From NCBI GenBank assembly GCA_030674185.1, contig JAPXFY010000031.1:2041656-2105655 (forward strand): a stretch of 64,000 bases of DNA. Reading direction: 5' to 3'. Shown piece by piece: positions 43,801 through 55,348 of this stretch (within the stretch, counting starts at the first letter, position 1; every line of letters begins with the position of its first letter). Source of the DNA: Monoplex corrugatus. Lineage: Eukaryota > Mollusca > Gastropoda > Littorinimorpha > Ranellidae. The notes beneath the pieces were generated by a model. That model had not been told where the DNA came from. It saw only the letters and a program-made list of their open reading frames with translations, and did no database searches. The position numbers and the translations under genes are program-made.

Positions 43801-45922
43801 ACATCACACAGACGCCATTTTCACATCACACAGACGTCCTTTTCACATCACACAGACGTCCTTTTCACATCACCACATGACCTTTTCACATCACACAGAC
43901 GTCCTTTTCACATCACACAGACGTCCTTTTCACATCACACAGACGTCCTTTTCACATCACACAGACGTCCTTTTCACATCACACAGACGTCCTTTTCACA
44001 TCACCACATGACCTTTTCACATCACACAGACGTCCTTTTCACATCACACAGACGTCCTTTTCACATCACACAGACGTCCTTTTCACATCACCACATGTCC
44101 TTTTCACATCACACAGACGTCCTTTTCACATCACCACATGCCCTTTTCACATCACACAGACGTCCTTTTCACATCACACAGACGTCCTTTTCACATCACA
44201 CAGACGCCTTTTCACATCACACAGCCCTTTTCACATCACACAGACGTCCTTTTCACATCACACAGCCTTTTCACATCACACAGACGCCTTTTCACATCAC
44301 CACAGCCCTTTTCACATCACCAGACGTCCTTTTCACATCACCACAGACCCTTTTCACATCACACAGACGTCCTTTTCACATCACACAGACCTTTTCACAT
44401 CACCAACGTCCTTTTCACATCACACAGACGTCCTTTTCACATCACACAGACGTCCTTTTCACATCACACAGCTCTTTTCACATCACACAGACGTCCTTTT
44501 CACATCCACAGACGTCCTTTTCACATCACCAGACGTCCTTTTCACATCACACAGACGTCCTTTTCACATCACCAGACGTCCTTTTCACATCACACAGAGC
44601 CTTTTCACATCACACAGACGTCCTTTTCACATCACACAGACGTCCTTTTCACATCACCAATGCCTTTTCACATCACCAGACGTCCTTTCACATCACACAA
44701 CGTCCTTTTCACATCACCAGCGTTTTCACATCCCAGACGTCCTTTTCACATCACACAGACGTCCTTTTCACATCACCAATGCCTTTTCACATCACCAGAC
44801 GTCCTTTTCACATCACCAACGTCCTTTTCACATCACCACAAGTCTTTTCACATCACACCAAGACGTCCTTTTCACATCACCACATGCCCTTTTCACATCA
44901 CACAGACCCCTTTTCACATCACCACAGCCCTTTTCACATCACCGACGTCCTTTTCACATCACCAACGTCCTTTTCACATCACCACATGCCCTTTTCACAT
45001 CACACAGCCCTTTTCACATCACCACATGCCCTTTTCACATCACCAGCGTCCTTTTCACATCACCAAACGTCCTTTTCACATCACCACATGCCCTTTTCAC
45101 ATCCACATGCCCTTTTCACATCACCAAACGTCCTTTTCACATCACCAAGCCTTTTCACATCACCACATGCCCTTTTCACATCACCACAGCTTTACACACA
45201 CATGCCCTTTTCACATCACACAGACGTCCTTTTCACATCACAAGACGTCCTTTTCACATCACCAGCGTCCTTTTCACATCACACATGCCTTTTCACATCA
45301 CCACATGCCCTTTTCACATCACCAAACGTCCTTTTCACTCACCACAGACCTTTTCCTCACAACCTTTTCACATCACCAACGTCCTTTTCACATCACCACA
45401 TGCCTTTTCACATCACCACATGCCCTTTTCACATCACAAACGCCTTTTCACATCACAAAGCCTTTTCACATCACCAAGTACCTTTTCACATCACCACATG
45501 CCCTTTTCACATCACCAACTCCTTTTCACATCACCCACATGCCCTTTTCACATCACCAAGCCTTTTCACATCACCACATGCCCTTTTCACATCACAAACT
45601 CCTTTTCACATCACCACATGCCTTTTCACATCACCAATCCTTTTCACATCACCACATGCCTTTTCACATCACACAGACGTCCTTTTCACATCACACATGA
45701 CCCTTTTCACATCACCAACTCCTTTTCACATCACACAGAGCCTTTTCACATACCACAGCCCTTTTCACATCACCAACGTCCTTTTCACTCACTCACATCA
45801 CCAATGCCTTTTCACATCACCACAGCCTTTTCACATCACCAAGTCCTTTTCACATCACCAAATCCTTTTCACATCACCAAACGTCCTTTTACATCACATC
45901 TCCCCCCCCCCCCCCCCCCCCC

Positions 45923-45955
<33 letters not shown>

Positions 45956-46838
45956 CATCACCACAACGTCCTTTTCACATCACCAACGTCCTTTTCACAT
46001 CACCAAACGTCCTTTTCACATCACACAGCCTTTCACATCACCACATGCCCTTTTCACATCACACAGACGTCCTTTTCACATCACACAGACGTCCTTTTCA
46101 CATCACACAGACGTCCTTTTCACATCACCACAGAGTCCTTTTCACATCACACATGACCCTTTTCACATCACCAACGTCCTTTCACATCACCAAACGCCCT
46201 TTTCACATCACACATGACCTTTTCACATACACACAGACTCCTTTTCACATCACCACAGCCCATTTTCACATCACCACAACGTCCTTTTCACATCACCAGA
46301 ACGTCCTTTTCACATCACCAGACGTCCTTTTCACATCACCACATGCCCTTTTCACATCACCACATGCCCTTTTCACATCACCAGGCGTCCTTTTCACATC
46401 ACCCATCCCTTTTCACATCACCAGCGTCCTTTTCACATCACCACATGCCCTTCATTCACATCACCACATGCCCTTTTCACATCACCACATGCCCTTTTCA
46501 CATCACCAGGCGTCCTTTTCACATCACCACATGCCCTTTTCACATCACCAGGCGTCCTTTTCACATCACCACATGCCCTTTTCACATCACCAAACGTCCT
46601 TTTCACATCACCAAACGTCCTTTTCACATCACCACATGCCCTTTTCACATCACCACATGCCCTTTTCACATCACAACATGCCCTTTTCACATCACCAGAT
46701 GTCCTTTTCACATCACCAGGCGTCCTTTTCACATCACCAGGAGTCCTTTTCGCTTCACCAGGCGTCCTTTTCACATCATCAAACGCCCTTTTCACGTCAC
46801 CAGATGCCCTTTCACGTCACTAGATGCCCTTTTCATGA
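40853..46838. repeat. 22-bp satellite C, about 270 copies
   Basis: The main unit is ttttcacatcacacagacgt plus cc; variants replace the cacagacgt part with caccacatgccc, caccaaacgccc or cacagacgccat. 40950-44190 is regular, with large repeated blocks. 44190-46440 is shredded by short deletions and contains a C29/T24 homopolymer pair (45902-45954). No + strand stop occurs for up to 1328 codons because the unit is stop-free in all three frames. Confidence 0.97.
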
Positions 46839-47420
46839 TGCCAGCTTATCCCAACTAAGTCCAGGACACAGCCCAGGGGGCCAGGCGTCAGGAGGCTACC
46901 ACAACCTCCCAGGAGAACAGGACCACCACCCACCAGACACCCACCACCCGGCAAATCAGGAGTGCCTAAGAAACAACCACCCCAATGACTTGCCCCTATT
47001 CTGCCACCCCTGACCATCCCCAGTCAACTAACTGGGAGCCTGGCCCATCATTCCCATGCCTGCTGCAAGATGGGCCTCAATGCTTGGATCATTTAGGTGC
47101 CGAAATCAGGGCACAAGCTGCTCTGGGAAGGAATGATGTCCCCCTCTCCACTGTCCCCCACTCTGCACAGTACAGTCCAGGAAAAGGCCCCACAGGGCAA
47201 GATGCCCAAACACTCGAAGGCTGTTACAGAAATCTTCATCTCCTTTGATCCGTAAAGATTTTATACGTATTCTCACCATTATTGGATGACCTTCATATCA
47301 AAGAGTCAAACCCTGCCACAAGATTTAGCACTAAGCTTCATAAAAAAAACCTTGACTACCCTGTATGATGCCTTGAAATATATGCTTTCACTCAGTTAAA
47401 GGATAATTTCACAAGTTTAT
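46839..47420. other. Unique right flank of satellite C
   Basis: GC-richer and Pro-rich if translated (SPGHSPGGQASGGYHNLPGE in the satellite frame; a separate 87-codon frame at 46985-47248). No domain recognised; possibly remains of the sequence in which satellite C arose. Confidence 0.45.
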
Positions 47421-47429
47421 CCTATGTCC

Positions 47430-48890
47430 TATAAAAAGTGACCCAATTTGAAGGCTCTCTGGTGTTGTTGGTACGTGACACAGTATGTTCTATAAAAAGT
47501 AACTGACCCAATTTGAAGACTCTCTGGTGTTGGTACGTGACACAGTATGTTCTATAAAAAGTAACTGACCCAATTTGAAGACTCTGGTGTTGGTACGTGA
47601 CACAATATGTCCTATAAAAAGTAAGTGACCCAATTTGAAGGCTCTCTGGTGTTGGTACGTGACACAATATGTCCTATAAAAAGTAAGTGACCCAATTTGA
47701 AGGCTCTCTGGTGTTGGTACGTCACACAATATGTCCTATAAAAAGTAACACCCAATTTGAAGGCTCACTGGTGTTGGTACGTGACACAATATGTCCTATA
47801 AAAAGTAACTGACCCAATTTGAAGGCTCACTGGTGTTTGTACGTGACACAATATGTCCTATAAAAAGTAAGTGACCCAATTTGAAGGCTCTCTGGTGTTT
47901 GTACGTGACACAATATGTCCTATAAAAGGTAAGTGACCCAATTTGAAGGCTCTGTGATGTTGGTACGCGACACAGTATGTCCTATAAAAAGTAAGTGACC
48001 CAATTTGAAGGCTCTGTGATGTTGGTACGCGACACAGTATGTCCTATAAAAAGTAAGTGACCCAATTTGAAGGCTCTGTGATGTTGGTACGCGACACAGT
48101 ATGTCCTATAAAAAGTAACTGACCCAATTTGAAGGCTCTGTGATGTTGGTACGTGACACAGTATGTCCTATAAAAAGTAACTGACCCAATTTGAAGACTG
48201 TGGTGTTGGTACGTGACACAGTATGTCCTATAAAAAGTAACTGACCCAATTTGAAGACTGTGGTGTTGGTACGTGACACAGTATGTCCTATAAAAAGTAA
48301 CTGACCCAATTTGAAGACTGGTGTGTTGGTACGTGACACAGTATGTCCTATAAAAAGTAACTGACCCAATTTGAAGACTGTGGTGTTGGTACGTGACACA
48401 GTATGTCCTATAAAAAGTAACTGACCCAATTTGAAGACTGTGGTGTTGGTACGTGACACAGTATGTCCTATAAAAAGTAACTGACCCAATTTGAAGACTG
48501 TGGTGTTGGTACGTGACACAGTATGTTCTATAAAAAGTAACTGACCCAATTTGAAGACTGTGGTGTTGGTACGTGACACAGTATGTTCTATAAAAAGTAA
48601 CTGACCCAATTTGAAGACTGTGGTGTTGGTACGTGACACAGTATGTTCTATAAAAAGTAACTGACCCAATTTGAAGACTCACTAGTGTTGGTACGTGACA
48701 CAGTATGTCCTATAAAAAGTAACTGATCCAATTTGAAGGCTCTCTGGTGTTTGTACGCGACACAATATGTTCTATAAAAAGTAACTGACCCAATTTGAAG
48801 ACTGTGGTGTTGTTACGTGACACAGTATGTCCTATGAAAAGTAGCTGACCCAATTTGAAGACTGCCTGGTGTTGGTACGTGACTGTACAT
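47430..48890. repeat. 60-bp satellite D, about 24 copies
   Basis: The unit contains tgacccaatttgaagactgt, ggtgttggtacgtgacacag and tatgtcctataaaaagtaac. The left half has the longer variant ggctctctggtgttggtacg. Each copy holds CTATAAAAA, a TATA-like motif. It ends in a partial copy merging into unique sequence. Confidence 0.97.
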
Positions 48891-49056
48891 GTATTGCAGG
48901 CAGCACTGTTCTGCATTGGAGATTACATCGTAGAACATAGTGCCACTGTCTTTATGTAGACAGAGCCACTGATGGTGTGTTGACAGAATATTAGGGCGGA
49001 AGTTAAAACAAATCATTTTGAGTACATTTGGGGACCTTTCTGGACAGTTCTTTTAA

Positions 49057-49194
49057 CTCTTTGACTCCCCCACCCTATCCACCAATTGCAAAAACTTAAC
49101 CCTTTGACTCACTCACCCTATCCACCAGCTTACTGCTTTGCTAGGATGGTTGACAATGAAGGATGCTGGTGGACAGAATGTTGGAGTCAAAGTG
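49057..49194. mobile_element. TTAA-type piggyBac-like MITE, copy c
   Basis: TTAA at 49053-49056 and 49195-49198. The left end CTCTTTGACTCCCCCACCCT matches the right end (reverse complement CACTTTGACTCCAACATTCT). It includes an inner cttaaccctttgactcactc copy, so the left arm is duplicated in tandem. Confidence 0.75.
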
Positions 49195-49369
49195 TTAAAC
49201 AACTTTAAGTGTTCACGCCTGCCCCAGTATTCTGAAATACTTGCAACATGGAATCATTGTGGTGAAATAATTTTCATCAAAACTTTTAATTCCGTCAAAA
49301 TAGATAAGATTTTTTCCCCTTACTGTTATTATCACTCGTTACTATGTCCTAGTGATTTTCCCATTCCAG

Positions 49370-49905
49370 ACACAATAATAATGGGAGATTTTAATGCTAA
49401 AGTGGGACAGGATAGGGTAGAGGATATAGTTGGACCTCATGGCCTTGGTACACAAAATGAAAAGGGAGGGAAACTTGTAGAATGGGCACAAACGAATGAG
49501 TTCACAGTAGGAAACACCTGGTTTGAGCAGCCTAATAGAAGAAAATAGACTTGGATAAGTCCAGGAGATAATACCAAAAATCAGATTGACTACATCCTGA
49601 TCAATGAAAGATTTAGAAATTCTTTACTGACAGCAAAAACACTACCAGGCGCAGACTGCAACAGTGACCACAATCCTGTAGTGGGAAGATTTAGGCTGAA
49701 ATTAAGGAAAAGGAAACAGACCAAAAGCAACATCAAACTAAATCTTGGACTGTTTAGAGACAGATGAAATGATAGATAAAAAATGTAACGTACATGTTCA
49801 AAACAAATTCGGTGCTATGGAAGACGTTGGTGACGGTGAGGAACAATGGACAAAGTTGAGAAATTCGATAAATGAAGCTTGTCAAGAAATCCCTAAGGAA
49901 GATCA
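49370..49905 (+). pseudogene. LINE endonuclease (APE) domain fragment
   Basis: Encodes TIIMGDFNAKVGQ, GTQNEKGGKLVEWAQTNEF, then after one in-frame stop (TAG at 49546-49548) KNQIDYILINERF and PGADCNSDHNPVVGRFR. GDFN and SDH are the conserved C-terminal active-site boxes of APE-type endonucleases of non-LTR elements. The N-terminal half and the RT are absent, and it ends against a (GAT)n tail of an oppositely oriented fragment. Confidence 0.82.
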
Positions 49906-50560
49906 TCATCATCATCATCAGGTGCCTTGCCGCATGGCGTTGGCGGCCATGGCCCTCCATCTGTCTCTATCTCTTGTTGCCCCAAGCATCTCTTCCACCC
50001 AGTTTGTCTTCAGCCACTTTGCAAGTCCGTCTAATATCTTCTCCCTGGGTCTACCTGGTGCTCTCTTTCCCTCCAGCTTTCCCATTGTGACCAGGTGCTC
50101 CAATTTCCCTTTCCTCACAAAATGGCCTATACATGTTGCCTGTCTTTTCCTAATCTTCCTTATGAACGATCTTCTTGTGTCTGCCTCCATGGAACTCTCA
50201 ACATCCTTCTTAGAAACCACATCTCGGCTGCCTCAGTCTTGTTCTGGCTTTGCTTGTTGACTGTCCACGCATAACAACCGTATAACAGTATTGGTTCTAC
50301 ATAACATTCAAGAACTCTCTTCCTGATGTTAATTGATAGGCATTTGTTGGTAAGATTGCTTTTCATCTTCTTGAATGCTGTTTTGGCTTGGCCGATTCTG
50401 CTGGCTATTTCTGATGTGCATCTGCCGTCTGGTGAAATGATTGTTCCCAGGTATTTTTGTGCAGGCTCAAGGAGTCTGCCAGATAACTGCTGGCAGGTTT
50501 TGGTAAAGCGCTTGTGGGATTGTCCAACCACACTAAATTCCTTCCTGAACAAACTCCAAA
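49906..50560 (-). mobile_element. Non-LTR retrotransposon 3' fragment, - strand, with (GAT)n tail
   Basis: Two - strand frames (50160-50552 and 49918-50220) encode [58 protein letters not shown] and, frame-shifted, ATCIGHFVRKGKLEHLVTMG and GRPREKILDGLAKW. This is the LINE ORF2 C-terminus. The tail (gat)n lies at 49902-49920. Same family as 13968-14350, but longer and better preserved. Confidence 0.82.
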
Positions 50561-50676
50561 CACTAGTTAAAAGCTGCAGTCACACAGCCAAGGCATTTTC
50601 AAGCGTAAAGAGCTGTACCCCAACTCGGTGACACTTCACACAGGTAAGTCTTCCAGCCACACGTGTTTGGTTGTTT

Positions 50677-50828
50677 GTTTAGTTGGTTGGTTGGTTGGGT
50701 GGTTGGTTGGGTGGTTGGTTGGTTGGGTGGTTGGGTGGGTGGGTGGTTGGGTGGTTGGTTGGTTGGGTGGTTGGTTGGTTGGGTGGTGGTTGGTTGGGGG
50801 TGGTTGGTTGGGTGGTTGTTGGCTGGTT
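50677..50828. repeat. (GGTT/GGGT)n low-complexity tract
   Basis: About 150 bp of ggttggttgggtggttggtt-type repeat. G-rich on the + strand with many GG pairs. Confidence 0.95.
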
Positions 50829-51071
50829 TTTCGTTCACAGAGTGGTCTTCCTTATAGCGTGTCAACAAGGCATTTAGTTGGTAGGTAGATTTTTCACCTG
50901 TTAAATTAGCTGATCAATGCCTCACTCTTCAAACTACCCACCTTTACTACTTGTTGATCAAACTGCAGATTGACCTTTCATAATATTTTTTTTGCTATGA
51001 TGTTCAACACTAATCACACGTTACTACGTTACTACACGTTATTCTTTATTCTTTCTCCCCATTTATAGCCG

Positions 51072-51084
51072 TGTGCGCGCGCGC

Positions 51085-51176
<92 letters not shown>

Positions 51177-51186
51177 TGCGTGTGTG
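51072..51186. repeat. (GT)n microsatellite
   Basis: GC-alternating start (gcgcgcgcg) then pure GT for about 85 bp. Alternating purine-pyrimidine throughout. Confidence 0.97.
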
Positions 51187-51189
51187 TCT

Positions 51190-51365
51190 GTTTCAGCGCT
51201 TAGATTTGATTTTATCAAGATTTTGCGCTATATAAATATTGTAATTATTATGATTATTATTACTAAACAAATGCAAACACATGCATGCTCATGAACAGAC
51301 GTCTGATATCACTTATAGTGAAAAGACGTTAAATCAAAGAACGAACGAACGAACAGACGTTATAG
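51190..51365 (+). mobile_element. LINE/SINE 3' tail remnants
   Basis: gcgctatataaatattgtaa followed by an (ATT)n-like run (to 51264) resembles the 3' tail seen antisense at 9803-9860. Then tatcacttatagtgaaaaga and cgttaaatcaaagaacg end in (GAAC)n (51304-51355), matching the SINE-like tail at 2869-2916. Confidence 0.5.
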
Positions 51366-51830
51366 CAACACATGCATGTGTACATTACGCTGGCACACGG
51401 CTTCAAAGCGTATTACGATGTTGGTGTGTTAAAAGTGACAATGAAATGGTTTTGTCATGATCTGATGCTGGCCAGGAGTAGAAGCAATCATTTACAGGCC
51501 CACTGGGAAAAAAATAAAGAAAAATCAGAGTATCTTTGAACACCTAATTATGCCAGCGAAATCTGATGTTGGTACATGTACATGTATGCTATGAGTCACG
51601 TTATGAAACAGATTTGTCATGCTGGGACGGGAATTATGATTCTAAATAGGCCTACTGAAAAAAAAACCTTGTACAATGTTTTGAACCAACTGGTAAGCTT
51701 ATGATGTAAATGCATAGTGCTTTAAGACACTAAACTTTGGGGGTGTAGTTGACCTGATCATTTCTAGACCTACAGCAAAATCAGTGTTTTCAACTAACTG
51801 ATGTACTTTACCAGATTGTGAATGTATACA
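51366..51830. other. Unique sequence, nothing recognised
   Basis: No gene, repeat or motif that I can support. Confidence 0.45.
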
Positions 51831-51832
51831 TA

Positions 51833-52087
51833 CAGGGGGGGGGGGGGGGGGGGTGCAAAAGTATGTATACAGTAAGTATCACATCATTATTATAATGTTT
51901 AATTCCGCTCTCGATTAGAGCAGTGTGTGAAAACCGACGGCAAGCAGTGTGAGTATCTGAGGGATTAAGGCTGTGTTTGTTATCACATGTATATGCAATA
52001 TTCATTTGTTTGTATAATAAATGCAATGAATGTTGTACGTGTTTTCTTTTTTCATAACTTTTCAAAACCTACTTTTGCACCCCCCTG
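51833..52087. mobile_element. Tc1/mariner-like MITE, 255 bp, with expanded poly-G in one TIR
   Basis: TA at 51831-51832 and 52088-52089. The left end is CAG(G)n TGCAAAAGTA; the right end in reverse complement is CAGGGGGGTGCAAAAGTA. The G run is 19 on the left against 6 on the right. TA target duplication and CAG ends are typical of Tc1/mariner derivatives. No transposase inside. Confidence 0.75.
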
Positions 52088-52294
52088 TATATTAGCTGTG
52101 ATGGTGATATGGCAGGGGTGGGGGTAGGGGTTGTGTGCAATCTGCACGACCCACCAAGAGTCATAGGGGCTGGGGATGTCAACCTGGTCATTCTTTTCTT
52201 TGTTTATCAGTCATATTATCTAAGTGAAATATGAGGACTTGTTAGGAACATTGTACTAGAACACAGATTATGGTTTAAAATGGGCCACTGACAT

Positions 52295-52447
52295 CCCCCC
52301 CCCCCCAAGGTGTGTGTGTGTGTGTGTGTGTGTGCGTGTGCGTGTGTGCGTGTGTGTGCGTGCGTGTGCGTGCGTGTGTGCGTGTGTTGTATGTGTGTGT
52401 GTGTGTGTGTGTGTGCGTGTGTGTGTGTATGTGTGTGTGTGTGTGTG
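52295..52447. repeat. Poly-C plus (GT)n microsatellite
   Basis: About 12 C residues, then GT/GTGC repeats for about 140 bp. Confidence 0.95.
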
Positions 52448-52618
52448 AAACTCACAAAATTGACATCATTCCGTGTAAAGTCTTCACACGAGACACTTTG
52501 TCACAAATAATATTTTATTGACATATTTCATCACAACTGATATTTGTTTCACAGGCACAGATGTTCCCATAACTACTTTATTTGACATCCCTTTGATACT
52601 AACTATTTTACGTTTTAA

Positions 52619-52624
52619 TGTGTG

Positions 52625-52693
<69 letters not shown>
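52619..52693. repeat. (GT)n microsatellite
   Basis: About 75 bp of GT with one TT interruption. Confidence 0.97.
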
Positions 52694-52856
52694 ACAGGGT
52701 AAAAAGGATATGCAAGTGCATTACAGCATACATGCGAGTGCACATAAGCTACTTAATTTGTGGAAATTTTGAATGACATACATACATCATATATGTACCG
52801 TAAATGTTAATTTGACGCATGAATGTTTGAGTTCGGCTTGGAGTGATTCATTTGAC

Positions 52857-54960
52857 TCGCCCGTTGACTCTTTGACACTGTTTGCACAACTTTCACTCCC
52901 TAACCCTAACCACCAGCTACAAAACCTTACAACTGTCACTCCCTAACCCTAACCACCAGCTACAAAACCTTACAACCGTCACTCCCTAACCCTAACCACC
53001 AGCTACAAAAACTTACAACCGTCACTCCCTAACCCTAACCACCAGCTGCAAAACCTTACAACCGTCACTCCCTAACCCTATCCACCAGCTGCAAAACCTT
53101 ACAACTGTCACTCCCTAACCCTAACCACCAGCTGCAAAACCTTACAACTTTCACTCCCTAACCCTAACCACCAGCTGCAAAACCTTACAACTTTCACTCC
53201 CTAACCCTAACCACCAGCTACAAAACCTTACAACTGTCACTCCCTAACCCTATCCACCAGCTACAAAATCTTACAACTGTCACTCCCTAATCCTAACTAC
53301 CAGCTGCAAAACCTTACAACTGTCACTCCCTAATCCTAACCACCAGCTACAAAACCTTACAACTGTCACTCCCTAACCCTATCCACGAGCTACAAAACCG
53401 TACAACTGTCACTCCCTAACCCTAACCACCAGCTGCAAAACCTTACAACTGTCACTCCCTAACCCTAACCACCAGCTGCAAAACCTTACAACTGTCACTC
53501 CCTAACCCTAACCACCAGCTGCAAAACCTTACAACTGTCACTCCCTAACCCTAACCACCAGCTGCAAAACCTTACAACCGTCACTCCCTAACCCTAACCA
53601 CCAGCTACAAAACCATACAACTGTCACTCCCTAACCCTAACCACCAGCTACAAAACCTTACAACCGTCACTCCCTAACCCTAACCACCAGCTACAAAACC
53701 TTACAACTGTCACTCCCTAACCCTAACCACCAGCTACAAAACCTTACAACTGTCACTCCCTAACCCTAACCACCAGCTACAAAACCTTACAACTGTCACT
53801 CCCTAACCCTAACCACCAGCTACAAAACCTTACAACTGTCACTCCCTAACCCTAACCACCAGCTGCAAAACCTTACAACTGTCACTCCCTAACCCTAACC
53901 ACCAGCTACAAAACCTTACAACTGTCACTCCCTAACCCTAACCACCAGCTGCAAAACCTTACAACTGTCACTCCCTAACCCTAACCACCAGCTACAAAAC
54001 CTTACAACTGTCACTCCCTAACCCTAACCACCAGCTACAAAACCTTACAACTGTCACTCCCTAACCCTAACCACCAGCTACAATACCTTACAACTGTCAC
54101 TACCCTAACCCTAACCACCAGCTACAAAACCTTACAACTGTCACTCCCTAACCCTAACCACCAGCTGCAAAACCTTACAACTTTCACTCCCTAACCCTAA
54201 CCACCAGCTACAAAACCTTACAACTGTCACTCCCTAACCCTAACCACCAGCTACAAAACCTTACAACGTCACTCCCTAACCCTAACCACCAGCTGCAAAA
54301 CCTTACAACTGTCACTCCCTAACCCTAACCACCAGCTACAAAACCTTACAACTGTCACACTCCCTAACCCTAACCACCAGCTACAAAACCTTACAACTGT
54401 CACTCCCTAACCCTAACCACCAGCTACAAAACCTTACAACTGTCACTCCCTAACCCTAACCACCAGCTACAAAACCTTACAACTGTCACTCCCTAACCCT
54501 AACCACCAGCTCAAAACCTTACAACTGTCACTCCCTAACCCTAACCACCAGCTACAAAACCTTACAACTGTCACTCCCTAACCCTAACCACCAGCTACAA
54601 AACCTTACAACTGTCATGTCCCTACCCTAACAACTCGCTCAGCATCTTACTAACTGTCTAAACGGTTAATTCACTGCTACTACAAAATGTAGAAACTGTC
54701 ATGTCTCAGCTTATCAAGTTTCCTGCTAGAGACTGTAATAGCGTAAGGGTGTGACAAGGAGGTTAAGTTTCTGCTTTGCTATGAAGGCTGATAATGCAGA
54801 AAGCTGGTGGACAGGGTCAGGTTAAGTTTCTGCTTTGCTATGAAGGCTGATAAATAGAAAGCTGGTGGACAGGGTCAGGTTTAAGTTTCTGCTTTGCTAT
54901 GAAGGCTGATAATGCAGAAAGCTGGTGGACAGGGTCGGGAATGAAATCAAAAGGTTGAAG
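52857..54960. repeat. 43-bp satellite E derived from the TTAA MITE (about 40 copies) plus its 3' arm
   Basis: The unit contains aaccctaaccaccagctaca and aaaccttacaactgtcactc. It aligns with the 43-bp left arm of the TTAA-type MITE, as in the four tandem arms at 58420 (aaccctttgattcccacacc then ctatccaccaaccacaaaaa). The array is followed by three ~65-bp copies of the MITE right arm (54770-54950: gtttctgctttgctatgaag, gaaagctggtggacagggtc). So this is one MITE copy whose arms have both been amplified. Each unit carries CCCTAACCCTAACC, which resembles telomere repeats by chance of the derivation. Confidence 0.9.
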
Positions 54961-55348
54961 TAGTACTGGATGGTAATACCACACCAGCATTCTCCTCCTT
55001 CTGCAATCCGCGCGTTATGACAAAACATTCAACTAAAAAACAAACAAACAAACAAACAAACAAAAAGTTTATGAAAATACAATGAATACGCATATTTCAC
55101 AGTAAAACAAGAGAGTTGCAAAGTTTTGGCTGACTGATCTTTGGCAGGTGTACACCAAGAAAACACAAAAACACAAAAAAAAGCAGATTGGATAATACTT
55201 GTTGATACTTCATCATGCTGGAGAGGGTGATATTCAGTTCAGGGAATGTTCAGCAAGACAAGGAGACAGTAATGCTACCACCCAGAACTACTTTTAGAAT
55301 GACTGATTGTAAAACAAGTGCGACTGCTCGCGCCCAAGCAAACAGAAG

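Noticed and set aside
32933..46838. CRISPR-like regular repeats
   Set aside because: The repeats are head-to-tail without unique spacers and the window is animal DNA, so these are satellites.
43027..47013. 1328-codon and other long + strand frames in satellite C
   Set aside because: The 22-bp unit has no stop in any + strand frame, so the length is a by-product of repetition. Indels in the shredded zone do not respect any one frame.
49906..50560. Twin-priming 5' inversion of a single LINE
   Set aside because: The inverted endonuclease part lies beyond the 3' tail rather than upstream of the 3' segment, so two separate insertions fit better.
52895..54610. True interstitial telomere array
   Set aside because: The CCCTAA-like words are only 14 bp within a 43-bp unit that aligns with a MITE arm, so it is not a TTAGGG array.
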